A DNA stretch of 64,000 nt from Donghicola sp041224595 (GCF_041224595.1 NZ_JBGFGN010000132.1:1-64000); one strand, 5' to 3'; shown: positions 24,277-33,269, numbered from the stretch's first letter. The notes: generated by a model from the letters alone, not told the origin. Translations and numbers: made by a program.

Positions 24277-27200
24277 GCCACCATCGACTCTGCTTTTTTC
24301 AGGTCCACGGAGACCAGCTGACTGACCCCTTGTTCGGCCATTGTCACGCCGAACAGGCGGTCCATCCGCGCCATTGTTACCGCGTGGTGAGTGATGATCA
24401 GGAAGCGCGTCTCGGTGCGGCGGGTCATCTCGTCCAAGAGATCGCAGAAGCGCGTCACGTTCGCGTCGTCCAAAGGCGCATCGACCTCGTCAAGCACACA
24501 GATCGGGGCAGGGTTCGCAAGGAACACCGCAAAGATCAGCGCGAGCGCAGTCAGCGTCTGCTCCCCGCCAGACAACAAGCTCAGCACGCTCAGCTTCTTG
24601 CCCGGCGGCTGGCACATGATCTCTAGACCCGCATCCAAGGGATCGTCGCTCTCGACCATGACCAGCTTGGCCTCGCCCCCGTTAAAGAGGTGGGTGAACA
24701 GCATCCCGAAGTTTTCGTTCACCTGATCAAAGGCCGCCAGCAATCGCGCGCGCCCTTCTTTGTTCAGGCCGGAAATGCCGGTGCGCAAGGCTTTGATCGC
24801 CTCTTCCAGATCGTGCTTTTCGCCGACCAGAGTGTCATGCTCTTCGGCCACTTCGCGCATGTCCTCTTCGGCGCGCAGGTTCACCGCCCCCAAGGCATCG
24901 CGCTGACGACGCAGACGGGTGACGTCCTCCTCCAGCACATCAGAGGCGGGCATGTTCTTGGGGTCCAATTCCAAGCGCGCCAGCAAAGCATTCGGAGTGA
25001 CTTCCAACTCTTCTTCGATCCGATCTGCGGCATGCTGCACCGTCTCGCGGGCGCCGTCCAAGCGGGCCTCGGCGCGGGCGCGGGCCTCTCGGGCCTCGCC
25101 AGCCTGACGCTCGCAATCGCGGCTCGCGATATCGGCGGCGCGCAAGGCTGTCTCAGCCGCGGCCAAGGCATCACCCGCCGCGCTCCTGCGTCGCTCTGCG
25201 TCCTCAATCTGCGCGTTCATCTCTTCGCGGCGGATCTCAATCTCTTCGGGCGCGGCGCAGGCCTCGTCCAGTTCGATCTCGGTGTCCTCTTTGCGGGCCT
25301 GCAATTCCTCGGCGCGCAGGTTCGCGGTCTCAAGGCGGTGACGCCAGCCCGACAATTCCTGCGTCACCTGCTGGCTGCGCTTCAGACGCGCCTCGCCCTC
25401 TCGCTTCACCGCATCCCACATGGACCGCTTGGTCATCATGGTCATCCGCGACGCTTCGACCGTCAGCTTCAGATCCTCGATCTCGGCACGTGCGGCCTCC
25501 AGATCCCCCAGATCCTCAGCGGCAGCTTCGGCCTCCGTCAGCGCTTCACGCGCCGCCAAGGCATCATCAGAATGACGGCGCACCGACAGGTCCAGCGTTT
25601 CCAGTTTGCCCTCGGCGAGGTTGCGCTCTGCTTCCAGTCGAGACAAGCGGCGGCCCGCTTCGGCCACCTGCTGGTCCGCCATCCGGCGCGCATCCCGCGC
25701 AGCCGCATCGGCCCGCGCCAATTCCGCCAGTTCCGCACCAACCTCTTCGTGAGCCGCGCGGGCGTCCTCGGCACGAATTTCGGCTTCGTCCAGTTCCTCG
25801 CGCAGACGCTCCAAACGGTTCAACTGCTCCAGACGCAAGGCCGCAGCGGTCGGCGCCTCTTCGGCGTTTGCGTGCAGACCGTCCCAACGCCAGAGGTCGC
25901 CTTCAACACTGACCAACCGCTGCCCCGGCGCCAAAACGGCGTGCAGACGCGCGCCATCCTCGGCCGATACGATCCCGATCTGGGACAAGCGGCGGGCCAA
26001 AACGGCGGGCGCCTCGACCACCTCGGCCAAGGGCCGGACCCCGGCGGGCAATGTCTGAGGCACCGCGTATTCCGGCAGCAACGTCCACCCGCTCTCGCCC
26101 TCTCGGACGGCGGGCTGGCGCAGATCATCGGCCAGCGCTGCGCCCAAAGCCTTTTCATACCCAGCGGTCACATGCAGTTGATCCAGCAGCGGCGCGCTGT
26201 CCGACTCATCCCGCGACACCAGTTTGGCCAACGCGCCCGCTTCGGCGCGCAAGGTATTGGCCGCACCCTCTGCCTCGGCACGGGCCGCGCGGGCGGCGTT
26301 TTCGCGGTCCTGCATCTGGGACCGCGCGCTTTCGGCATCTGACAAGGCGATCTCTGCCGCCTCGGCCTGCGCCTGCGCGATCGCTTCCTCTTCTTCTGCG
26401 CGCGCTAAATCTTCGCTCGCACGGGCCAAGATATCGCGGGCTTCGGCAACCGCCTGACGCGCCCGTTCGCCTTCGGCTTCGGCCTTGTCCAAGGTCCGGC
26501 GTGTGTCCGACAGCAGGCGCTGCACGGACTGGTGACGCGCAGCCAAACGGGCCACATCTTCGGTCCGCTCGCTCAGGTCAGCCTCGCGTTCCGCCAGAAC
26601 AGCCGCCGCTTCGGAGGCGGCATCGCTGGCTTCAGCCAGTCGCTCCTCTTGGCCTTCGCTGGCCTTGGCCAGTTCACGCGCTTCCCATTCCAACCGTTCA
26701 ATCGTCTCGCCTGCGTCCCGGTTCAAACCGGATTCGCGGTCAATATCCTGCGCAAGCTGAGTGATCCGGCCCTGCAGCGTCCGAATGCGGTCCTGCGCCT
26801 GTTTTTCCTGATCGGACAGGGCATCGCGGGTCGCCTGCAAGCGCTGTAAAATTGCGCTGGCCACGGCCTCTTCCTCGCGCAGCGGCGGAAGCAATCCCTC
26901 GCATTCCTCTCGGGCAGCAGAGGCTTTGCGCGAGTCCGACTCGGCCTGAGAGGCGGTCAAACTAGCCTGACGCAGCACCTCTTCGGCGGCCATCCGCGCG
27001 TCGTCCGCCTCGCGCCAACGGCGGTACAAGAGCTGCCCCTCGGACTTCCGCAACTCTTCGCCAATCGCGCGGTAACGCGCGGCCTGCTTGGCCTGACGCT
27101 GCAGCGTGGCCAACTGCTGGCTGAGTTGGTCAATCACATCGTCCACGCGGGTCAGATTGCCCTCGGTCGCCTTGAGCCGCAATTCGGCCTCGTGGCGACG

Positions 27201-27731
27201 CTGATAGAGCCCCGAAATCCCTGCCGCCTCTTCCAGAATGCGGCGGCGTGCCTTGGGTTTGGCGTTGATCAGCTCCGAAATCTGCCCCTGACGCACAAGC
27301 GCCGGCGAATGCGCCCCGGTCGAGGCATCCGCGAACAGCATCTGAATATCGCGCGCCCGCACATCTTTGCCGTTGGCCTTGTAGGCGCTGCCCACATCAC
27401 GGGTGATGCGGCGCACTACGTCCACGCTATCCTGATCGTTGAAGCCCTGCGGCGCCAGACGGTCCGTGTTGTCCAAGTGCAGGGACACTTCGGCAAAGTT
27501 CTTGGCCGGACGGGTCGAAGCCCCTGCAAAGATCACGTCCTCCATGCCGCCGCCGCGCATGGCGGTCGGGCGGTTCTCGCCCATGACCCAGCGCAGCGCT
27601 TCCAGAAGGTTGGACTTACCGCATCCGTTAGGGCCCACCACCCCTGTCAAACCGTCGTGGATTATCAAATCCGTTGGGTCTACAAAGCTTTTGAAGCCAG
27701 TCAGGCGAAGTTTGGTGAACTTGAGGGGCAT
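24273..27731 (-). CDS. smc: Chromosome segregation protein SMC
   Basis: The 1152-residue ATPase compacts and segregates the chromosome with ScpAB. Walker A GPNGCGKS is at 33-40, the ABC signature LSGGEQ at 1053-1058 and Walker B VLDEVDAPL around 1079-1087 (D1081, E1082). Long Glu/Ala/Arg-rich coiled coils flank a central hinge at about 500-650. Length is normal for a bacterial SMC. The opposite strand carries long open frames that mirror the coiled coil and are not genes. Confidence 0.98.
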   Translation of the reverse strand: MPLKFTKLRLTGFKSFVDPTDLIIHDGLTGVVGPNGCGKSNLLEALRWVMGENRPTAMRGGGMEDVIFAGASTRPAKNFAEVSLHLDNTDRLAPQGFNDQDSVDVVRRITRDVGSAYKANGKDVRARDIQMLFADASTGAHSPALVRQGQISELINAKPKARRRILEEAAGISGLYQRRHEAELRLKATEGNLTRVDDVIDQLSQQLATLQRQAKQAARYRAIGEELRKSEGQLLYRRWREADDARMAAEEVLRQASLTASQAESDSRKASAAREECEGLLPPLREEEAVASAILQRLQATRDALSDQEKQAQDRIRTLQGRITQLAQDIDRESGLNRDAGETIERLEWEARELAKASEGQEERLAEASDAASEAAAVLAEREADLSERTEDVARLAARHQSVQRLLSDTRRTLDKAEAEGERARQAVAEARDILARASEDLARAEEEEAIAQAQAEAAEIALSDAESARSQMQDRENAARAARAEAEGAANTLRAEAGALAKLVSRDESDSAPLLDQLHVTAGYEKALGAALADDLRQPAVREGESGWTLLPEYAVPQTLPAGVRPLAEVVEAPAVLARRLSQIGIVSAEDGARLHAVLAPGQRLVSVEGDLWRWDGLHANAEEAPTAAALRLEQLNRLERLREELDEAEIRAEDARAAHEEVGAELAELARADAAARDARRMADQQVAEAGRRLSRLEAERNLAEGKLETLDLSVRRHSDDALAAREALTEAEAAAEDLGDLEAARAEIEDLKLTVEASRMTMMTKRSMWDAVKREGEARLKRSQQVTQELSGWRHRLETANLRAEELQARKEDTEIELDEACAAPEEIEIRREEMNAQIEDAERRRSAAGDALAAAETALRAADIASRDCERQAGEAREARARAEARLDGARETVQHAADRIEEELEVTPNALLARLELDPKNMPASDVLEEDVTRLRRQRDALGAVNLRAEEDMREVAEEHDTLVGEKHDLEEAIKALRTGISGLNKEGRARLLAAFDQVNENFGMLFTHLFNGGEAKLVMVESDDPLDAGLEIMCQPPGKKLSVLSLLSGGEQTLTALALIFAVFLANPAPICVLDEVDAPLDDANVTRFCDLLDEMTRRTETRFLIITHHAVTMARMDRLFGVTMAEQGVSQLVSVDLKKAESMVA

Positions 27732-27863
27732 TGTGTTCCTGCGCGAGTCGTAAGGCGCTTATTTTGCAGGCGGCATCGGACCAGAGTCAACGGAACCCCA
27801 TCACGATCTATTGTTTATGCACGGCTTATCCACAAGATATTGCGGAAACCAAGAGGCACACAG

Positions 27864-28319
27864 ATGACTGTTACTGTTGCGGTCGGCAACCCACATGCCC
27901 CCGACTCCACCGCCTTGTTACAGGCCAGCCACGCACTCATGCTCTCGCTCTTTGACGCGGAGTCCTGTCACTTTTTGTCGATCGACGCGCTGTGCGTGCC
28001 AGAGATCACATTCTTTGAAGGGCGGATCGACGGCGTTACGCGGGGGTGCTGCGCCATCGCTCGCAAAGACGGCTATGGCGAGATTAAATCGATGTTCGTG
28101 GACCCGACCTTTCGGGGTGCAGGGCTCGCTGATTCGATGCTCGAGGCGATCTTTGCCGTCGCCCGCGACGAAGGGATCCCAATGCTCAGACTCGAGACCG
28201 GAACCCTGCTGACAGCGGCGCACAAGCTATATCAACGCCACGGCTTTACCTTCTGCGGACCCTTTGGAGATTACACAGAGCACCCCGACAGCCTGTTCAT
28301 GGAAAAGCCCATGACCTAG
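27864..28319 (+). CDS. GNAT family N-acetyltransferase
   Basis: A 151-residue GNAT domain: EIKSMFVDPTFRGAGLADSM is the acetyl-CoA binding region and YQRHGFTFCGPFGDYTEHP the C-terminal segment, similar to PhnO/YjgM-like acetyltransferases. It diverges from smc with a 132-base gap. The frame is open far upstream through smc, but ATG 27864 gives the domain start. Confidence 0.88.
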   Translation: MTVTVAVGNPHAPDSTALLQASHALMLSLFDAESCHFLSIDALCVPEITFFEGRIDGVTRGCCAIARKDGYGEIKSMFVDPTFRGAGLADSMLEAIFAVARDEGIPMLRLETGTLLTAAHKLYQRHGFTFCGPFGDYTEHPDSLFMEKPMT

Positions 28320-28350
28320 GGTGCGACACTTTGGGACTTCACATTCCAAC

Positions 28351-28374
28351 TTGTGAATACTAATATATTCACAA
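28351..28374. promoter_or_regulatory. 24-base palindromic operator
   Basis: TTGTGAATA (28351-28359) and TATTCACAA (28366-28374) are perfect 9-base inverted arms around a 6-base spacer, 24 bases before the ATG of the 403-residue membrane gene. The arms include GAAT-N8-ATTC, reminiscent in style of operators of dimeric winged-helix regulators. No regulator is assigned. Confidence 0.6.
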
Positions 28375-28398
28375 AGACGAATACGTCAGGAGAGTCCC

Positions 28399-29610
28399 AT
28401 GTCGATTCACACTTCCAAAGCCGCGGACAAATATGTCCCCACCTACTTCCTCGGCTCCGTCGGAGCTGGCGGCCTTGCCGTCACGTTCTTTATGTATCTG
28501 ATGTTCTGGGTCCCGCATCCCGGCAAGCCTGTCCCCGTCTTCGAGGACATTCGCGCCGCGTTCGAAACCGGTACGCTGCCGCTGCAAGCCGCCATCATCG
28601 TCGCCGCTCTGGGCATCGCCGTGTTTGCCTTCATGAACATCAAAGCACTGATCTGGAACCTCGGCCAGCTGTCCAAATTCAAGCAGACCGAAGCCTATAC
28701 CAAACTGCGCAATTCTAATGGGGAAACCACCTTGCTCGCCGCACCTCTGGCCGTTGCCATGAGCATTAACGCCAGCTTTATCGTCGGTCTCGTGTTCGTG
28801 CCGCAGCTGTGGAGCATCGTCGAATACCTGTTCCCGATGGCGATGGTTGCCTTCGCGTTGACCGGTGTGTGGGCTGTTCGCCTGATCGGCGACTTCCTTG
28901 GCCGCGTGCTGTCCAAGGGCGGGATCTTTGATGTGACCGCGCACAACTCTTTTGCCCAGATGCTGCCTGCGTTTGCTCTGGCCATGGTTGCCGTTGGACT
29001 GTCCGCCCCCGCCGCGATGTCGCATACCACCGCGACAGTCGGTGCGAGCCTCGTGCTCTCCAGCATCGTAGGAGTGGCTGCCGTGCTCTATAGCGCTGTC
29101 GCTGTTATCACGGCGTTCAACTCGATGCTGCACTACGGCACTGCCAAAGAAGCTGGCCCGACCCTGATGATTATCGTCCCGCTGATGACTGTACTCGGGA
29201 TCATGGTCCTGCGCCAAGATCACGGCCTGCACACCACCTTCGAGGTGCACACCACCGCAGGCGAAACCATGGTCTTCTTGGCCAAGCTGCTGGCAGTCCA
29301 ACTCGTGTTCCTTGGCCTTGGCATGACGGTTCTGCGCCGCCAAGGGTACTTCAAGGATTTCGTTCTGGGTCAGAAAACCTCTGCTGGGTCCTACGCTCTG
29401 GTCTGCCCCGGTGTCGCGCTGAGTGTCATGTTGCATTTCTTCGTCAACAAGGGGCTCGTGGCTGCTGGCGTGATCACCAAGTACGACATGACCTACTGGA
29501 GCATCACCGCCATCGCCCTGATCGCACAATTCGCGATGGTTGCCTTGGTCTTCCGCCTGAACCGCCAGCACTTTGCCACCTCAGAGGCCACGGCGGTGCC
29601 CGCAGAATAA
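28399..29610 (+). CDS. Ten-TM membrane protein, TsoY/TDT-transporter-like
   Basis: A 403-residue protein with about ten hydrophobic segments. The overall topology and INASFIVGLVFVPQLW segment resemble the group I recall being annotated as TsoY family (seleno)proteins, distant relatives of the TDT/SLAC1 exporters; I have not verified this. A Cys in YALVCPGVALSV might mark the place used by selenocysteine in relatives, which is inference. AGGAGA precedes the ATG, a strong palindrome lies in the promoter and a UUCG-loop terminator follows, so it is a regulated single-gene unit. Confidence 0.65.
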   Translation: MSIHTSKAADKYVPTYFLGSVGAGGLAVTFFMYLMFWVPHPGKPVPVFEDIRAAFETGTLPLQAAIIVAALGIAVFAFMNIKALIWNLGQLSKFKQTEAYTKLRNSNGETTLLAAPLAVAMSINASFIVGLVFVPQLWSIVEYLFPMAMVAFALTGVWAVRLIGDFLGRVLSKGGIFDVTAHNSFAQMLPAFALAMVAVGLSAPAAMSHTTATVGASLVLSSIVGVAAVLYSAVAVITAFNSMLHYGTAKEAGPTLMIIVPLMTVLGIMVLRQDHGLHTTFEVHTTAGETMVFLAKLLAVQLVFLGLGMTVLRRQGYFKDFVLGQKTSAGSYALVCPGVALSVMLHFFVNKGLVAAGVITKYDMTYWSITAIALIAQFAMVALVFRLNRQHFATSEATAVPAE

Positions 29611-29646
29611 AACCACCACTCTCTTTTCCATCCCTGGAAAGACTTG

Positions 29647-29673
29647 GGCGCCCTTCGGGGCGCCTCTTTTTTT
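29647..29673 (+). terminator. Intrinsic terminator with TTCG tetraloop
   Basis: A 7-base GC stem (29647-29653 with 29658-29664) closed by TTCG, followed by a run of seven T (29667-29673), 36 bases after the membrane-protein gene. Confidence 0.85.
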
Positions 29674-29695
29674 GCACTGTATCCCAACGCGCGGC

Positions 29696-29712
29696 GGTCA
29701 TATAATCTGACC
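29696..29712. promoter_or_regulatory. Candidate FadR-type operator over a -10 box
   Basis: GGTCA (29696-29700) and TGACC (29708-29712) flank TATAATC, which contains a perfect TATAAT (29701-29706). The site lies 22 bases before the GntR-family gene; FadR-subfamily regulators often bind GGTC/GACC half-sites, so autoregulation is likely. Confidence 0.5.
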
Positions 29713-29733
29713 AATCAAAAAGACGGGGCGCAA

Positions 29734-30501
29734 ATGCCATTCCAAAAAGTCCAACCCGAGAAGCTTTCGACGTCGGTCGTTCGTCAGATCGAGCAGCTGA
29801 TTCTGCGCGGCGTCTTGCGCCCCGGAGAGCGGCTGCCATCCGAGCGTGAACTCTCGGACCGTCTTGGTGTGTCTCGGCCGTCGCTTCGCGAAGCCGTGGC
29901 AGAGCTACAGGACAACGGCCTGCTAGAGACCCGAGCAGGGTCCGGCGTTTTCGTGGCAGAGGTGTTGGGCAACGCATTTTCCCCCGCACTGATCCGGCTT
30001 TTTGCAGCCCACGACGAAGCGGTTTTCGACTACATCGCATTCCGACGCGATATCGAAGGACTGGCTGCCGATCGCGCCTGCCGCATGGCATCGGACACCG
30101 ATCTTCAGGTCATCGATACAGTCTTCAAACGCATGGAAGCCGCCCACCCCAAACGCAATCCCGCCGAAGAGGCCGCGATTGACGCAGATTTCCACATGGC
30201 CATCATCGAGGCCAGCCACAACACGATCATGCTGCACATGCTGCGCTCCATGTTCGATCTGCTGCGCGAGGGCGTGTTCTACAATCGCAACGTCATGTTC
30301 AAACAGCGCACCACCCGCGATGACCTGCTAGAGCAACACCGTGCGATCAATACTGCCCTACAAAAGCGCGACCCCGCAGCCGCGCGGGCGGCAGTGACGG
30401 CGCATCTGGACTACGTGGAAACGGCGTTGCGGGACGAAAAGCGCGCTCTGCGCAACGAAGTCGTCGCGCGGCAGCGCTACCAGCATGAACGCGAGCGCTA
30501 A
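29734..30501 (+). CDS. FadR-subfamily GntR transcriptional regulator
   Basis: A 255-residue regulator: the GntR winged helix-turn-helix (ILRGVLRPGERLPSERELSD, LGVSRPSLREAVAEL, GLLETRAGSGVFV) and an all-helical FCD effector domain from about 85 to 240 (FRRDIEGLAADRAC, ADFHMAIIEASHN, EQHRAINTALQKRD). The resemblance is to PdhR/LldR-like regulators of carboxylic-acid metabolism, but the ligand cannot be read. ATG 29734 is chosen; the stop overlaps the convergent small membrane gene as CTAA. Confidence 0.9.
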   Translation: MPFQKVQPEKLSTSVVRQIEQLILRGVLRPGERLPSERELSDRLGVSRPSLREAVAELQDNGLLETRAGSGVFVAEVLGNAFSPALIRLFAAHDEAVFDYIAFRRDIEGLAADRACRMASDTDLQVIDTVFKRMEAAHPKRNPAEEAAIDADFHMAIIEASHNTIMLHMLRSMFDLLREGVFYNRNVMFKQRTTRDDLLEQHRAINTALQKRDPAAARAAVTAHLDYVETALRDEKRALRNEVVARQRYQHERER

Positions 30502-30878
30502 TCGCGGTTCTTTTCGAAATAGCAACTCCAGACAAACAGCCCGCCCAACGCAAAATTCGCAGCAGCAATTCGCAAAAAGTTGCTACTCGCGTGGCCGTGG
30601 AACCACTCAAAGAGCGCCGTTCCCCCAAGCCCGAACATTAGGAAAATGGATCCCTGACAGAGTGCCTGACGCGGCTTGCCCGGCGGCAGATCATGCAGTC
30701 GGAACAGGATAAAAGCGTAAAAGTACATAAAGATCGAAACACGGCGCGAGATGGTGTGCGGAGCTGTAGCGAGCACATCAAAGAACTCGTCAAAGATCAT
30801 TAACGGGAAAAACATCAAGATCAGCCCCAAGAGAAGCATGATCGCAGCTGTCAAAATGGCTGTGGTCTTGAAAGGCAT
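30498..30878 (-). CDS. Hypothetical four-TM membrane protein
   Basis: A 126-residue protein with four hydrophobic segments (about 8-28, 45-62, 76-92 and 103-120). I do not recognise a family. It lies downstream of the ATP synthase terminator and converges with the FadR-type gene. Confidence 0.65.
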   Translation of the reverse strand: MPFKTTAILTAAIMLLLGLILMFFPLMIFDEFFDVLATAPHTISRRVSIFMYFYAFILFRLHDLPPGKPRQALCQGSIFLMFGLGGTALFEWFHGHASSNFLRIAAANFALGGLFVWSCYFEKNRD

Positions 30879-30938
30879 GGGCCCCTCTTTTCACGTGCGG
30901 CTTCTCTGGAACATAAAGCCGCAGCGCGCCACGGGCCA

Positions 30939-30970
30939 CAAAAAAGCCCGGACCGCAATGCGATCCGGGC
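30939..30970 (-). terminator. Terminator of the F0 ATP synthase operon
   Basis: On the minus strand a GCCCGGA/TCCGGGC stem (30946-30952 with 30964-30970), with inner CGC/GCG pairs, is followed by a six-T run about 30 bases after the b subunit gene. Confidence 0.8.
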
Positions 30971-30999
30971 CCTTCACTGTCCCTGTAAGACCTTGGCCG

Positions 31000-31557
31000 T
31001 TAGTGCAGTTTGGCTTTTACTTCGTTGATCGACGAGTCAATCAGAGCGCCCGACTTTTCGTCGGTCATCTGCTTGGCAAGGATGTCGCGCGCCGCGCCGA
31101 CAGCTGCGTTGATTGCGCTGTCACGGACTTCACGAACAGCCGATGCTTCGGCCGATGCGATCTGCTCTTCGGCAGCTTGCACACGGCGAGCAATCGATTT
31201 CTGCAGGTCTTCTTTCGCCTGAACAGCAGCAGCTTCAGCTTCGGCTTTGGCGTTTGCAACAATTGCGTCCGCCTGGTCCTGAACTTCTTTCTGCTTACGC
31301 TCGTAGCTGGCCAGCAGGCTCTGAGCCTCTTCGCGCAGCTGACGTGCTTCGTCCAGTTCGCCTTTGATCTCGGTCGCGCGGTTATCCAGCATACCACCCA
31401 GAGTGCCAGGCACTTTGAAGTACACGAGAATGCCGAGGAACACCAAGAAGGCGATCAGAACGACAAAGTTGGTGTTGTGCAGCGAGAAGAACGGACCCGA
31501 TGCAGCCATCGCCGGCGAAGCGGCAAGAGCAGCGGCAAGGATGATCAGTGTGCGCAT
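31000..31557 (-). CDS. atpF: F0F1 ATP synthase subunit b
   Basis: A 185-residue peripheral-stalk subunit. A hydrophobic leader-like segment (1-19) precedes the membrane anchor at about 29-47, and the rest is a charged amphipathic helix. Alphaproteobacteria carry two unequal b subunits; this is the b copy, last in the operon, three bases after b'. The a, c, b' and b genes are here without F1, which lies elsewhere, as is usual in this group. Confidence 0.93.
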   Translation of the reverse strand: MRTLIILAAALAASPAMAASGPFFSLHNTNFVVLIAFLVFLGILVYFKVPGTLGGMLDNRATEIKGELDEARQLREEAQSLLASYERKQKEVQDQADAIVANAKAEAEAAAVQAKEDLQKSIARRVQAAEEQIASAEASAVREVRDSAINAAVGAARDILAKQMTDEKSGALIDSSINEVKAKLH

Positions 31558-31560
31558 GGC

Positions 31561-32109
31561 TTATCCTTTCATCCGGGCGTTAACAGCTGCGGTCACCGAG
31601 CGGCCATCAACTTCGCCACCCAGAGCAGCGATAAGCTCTTTGGCGGTGTCTTTGGCAACTTCGGCTGCGCTTTCGGCTGCGTTCGCGCGGATTTCGGCGA
31701 TTGCCTTTTCCGACTCTGCAGCTTTGGCAGCGATTTCAGCGTCAGCCTTTTCCAGAGCGGCATCAAGGTCAGCCTTGATGTCGGCACGGGTGGCTTCGAC
31801 AATCTCGTTCGCCTGAGTGCGGGCATCAGCCAGTGCCTGTTCATAGGCGGCCTCTGCCTCTTTCGCCTTGAGCTTCAGCTCTTCGGCGGCGGCGATATCA
31901 TTCGTAATGGTCCCCTGACGCTCGGCCAGAACGGCTGCGATACGCGGCAGAGCCACGCGCGACAGGATCAGGTAGGTCGCGACAAGCGCGACGAGGAGCC
32001 AGAAGATCTGGTTCCCAAAGGTCTCGACTGCGAGCTGAGGCATACCTGCCGACTCGGCTGCGGCGTGACCTGCTGCAACGGCTTCAGCGCCATGCGATTC
32101 AGTTGCCAT
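31561..32109 (-). CDS. F0F1 ATP synthase subunit b'
   Basis: A 182-residue second peripheral-stalk subunit. About 30 polar residues precede the membrane anchor FWLLVALVATYLILSRVALP, followed by a long Ala/Glu/Lys-rich helix. It heterodimerises with b in alphaproteobacterial, cyanobacterial and plastid enzymes. It is named atpG, atpX or atpF2 in different genomes, so I leave the symbol blank. Two strong hairpins separate it from atpE. Confidence 0.92.
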   Translation of the reverse strand: MATESHGAEAVAAGHAAAESAGMPQLAVETFGNQIFWLLVALVATYLILSRVALPRIAAVLAERQGTITNDIAAAEELKLKAKEAEAAYEQALADARTQANEIVEATRADIKADLDAALEKADAEIAAKAAESEKAIAEIRANAAESAAEVAKDTAKELIAALGGEVDGRSVTAAVNARMKG

Positions 32110-32139
32110 GTTGTGCGTCCTCCGTGGCCCGTCCTTGGT

Positions 32140-32157
32140 TCGGACCCGAAGGTCCGA
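32140..32157 (-). other. Intercistronic hairpin 1 between atpE and b'
   Basis: TCGGACC (32140-32146) pairs with GGTCCGA (32151-32157) around CGAA. No T-run follows, so it is more likely an RNA stability or processing element than a terminator. Confidence 0.6.
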
Positions 32158-32162
32158 TATTA

Positions 32163-32193
32163 CCGGGCGAGCGTCGCAGTGACGCTCGCCCGG
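32163..32193 (-). other. Intercistronic hairpin 2 between atpE and b'
   Basis: A 13-base perfect GC-rich stem, CCGGGCGAGCGTC (32163-32175) with GACGCTCGCCCGG (32181-32193), with a 5-base loop, lies just after atpE. It could protect the atpE message 3' end, helping to make the ring subunit c in excess over b and b'. Confidence 0.75.
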
Positions 32194-32215
32194 CCGTAAG
32201 GAATGAACCCGTAGA

Positions 32216-32452
32216 TTAGACGGCGAACATCAGCAGCAGAGCAACCAGGAACGAGAAGATGCCCAGTGCTTCTGCGAACGCGATACCGATGAACAGGGTC
32301 GCGGTTTGGCCGCCAGCGGCCGAAGGGTTGCGCAGTGCGCCAGCCAGGAAGTTACCGGCGACGTTACCCACACCGATAGCTGCCAGACCCATACCGAATG
32401 CCGACAGGCCGGCACCGATGAATTTACCCATTTCTGCGATCGAGCCTTCCAT
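32216..32452 (-). CDS. atpE: F0F1 ATP synthase subunit c
   Basis: A 78-residue proteolipid with two membrane helices joined by a polar RNP loop (R41). The ion-binding carboxylate is E61 in IAFAEALGIF. The signature is that of a proton-coupled ring; I see no added sodium-type Gln/Ser pattern. It lies between atpB and b', the standard F0 order. Confidence 0.97.
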   Translation of the reverse strand: MEGSIAEMGKFIGAGLSAFGMGLAAIGVGNVAGNFLAGALRNPSAAGGQTATLFIGIAFAEALGIFSFLVALLLMFAV

Positions 32453-32510
32453 AACATTTCTCCTTACGTTGGAATGGCGATAATTCAGTCCTGATCTGCG
32501 GGGCCGAGCC

Positions 32511-33269
32511 TTAGTGGCTCGGGTGCAGAGCGTCTTTCAGGTAGACACAAGTCAGGATGGTGAAAACGTAGGCCTGAATGAATGCAACCAGCATTTCGAG
32601 GCCGTACATGGCGGTGATGCCCAAAATAGCCAGCGGCGACAGAGCGACGAGACCAGCGAATGCAGCGAACACTTTGATCACGGCGTGACCGGCGGTGATG
32701 TTACCGGCAAGACGGATAGAGTGGCTGACAGGGCGGACAAAGTAGGAAATCACTTCGATGACGGCCAGAACGGGACGGATGGCGAGCGGCGCCGAGGTCA
32801 CCCAGAAAAGGCCGAGGAAGTGCGTGCCGTGCTTGACGAAACCGATGATCGTCACGGCAAAGAACACTGCGAATGCGAGGATCGCGGTGACTGCGATCTG
32901 TGCAGTGTTCGCGAAGCTGGCAGGGATCAGACCCAGGAAGTTGTTCATCAGGATGAACATGAACAGGGTCATGATGTAGGGGAAGTAGACGATGGCATCC
33001 TTGCCGGTCACGTCCTCGATCATCTTGTAGACGAAGCCGTATGCCAGTTCGCCGATCGACTGACCGCGCGAGGGGATCACAGCGCGGCCGCGTGTCCCAA
33101 CAACCATCACGAGGAAGACAGCCAGAACGGTCAGGGCAAGCCACAGCATCGCGTTGGTCGGGGTGTACCAGCTTACGTCAGTACCACCGAACAGCGGCTG
33201 GACCTTGAACTGATCCATGGGGTGAAAAACCAGGCCGGTGCCTTCTGCTGCGTGTGCATTATCCGCCAC
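32511..33269 (-). CDS. atpB: F0F1 ATP synthase subunit a
   Basis: The 252-residue stator channel subunit. VFHPMDQFKVQPLFGG lies near the N-terminus; the essential Arg is in SHSIRLAGNITAGHAVIKVF, followed by the FIQAYVFTILTCVYLKDAL helix in shortened form. GTG 33269 has GAGGGA seven bases upstream, so I prefer it to the ATG pair at 33287/33284; either way the start overlaps the atpI end. Confidence 0.95.
   Translation of the reverse strand: MADNAHAAEGTGLVFHPMDQFKVQPLFGGTDVSWYTPTNAMLWLALTVLAVFLVMVVGTRGRAVIPSRGQSIGELAYGFVYKMIEDVTGKDAIVYFPYIMTLFMFILMNNFLGLIPASFANTAQIAVTAILAFAVFFAVTIIGFVKHGTHFLGLFWVTSAPLAIRPVLAVIEVISYFVRPVSHSIRLAGNITAGHAVIKVFAAFAGLVALSPLAILGITAMYGLEMLVAFIQAYVFTILTCVYLKDALHPSH

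Noticed and set aside
24690..26342. 550-codon open frame on the plus strand
   Set aside because: It mirrors the smc coiled coil on the opposite strand; its Gln/Arg/Leu-rich translation has no domain and no start signal.
28369..29571. 400-codon open frame opposite the TsoY-like gene
   Set aside because: His/Gln/Asp-rich shadow translation of a membrane gene that has a good ribosome-binding site and terminator.
30751..32199. 482-codon plus-strand frame across atpF and b'
   Set aside because: Antisense to two clear ATP synthase genes and crosses their terminator.
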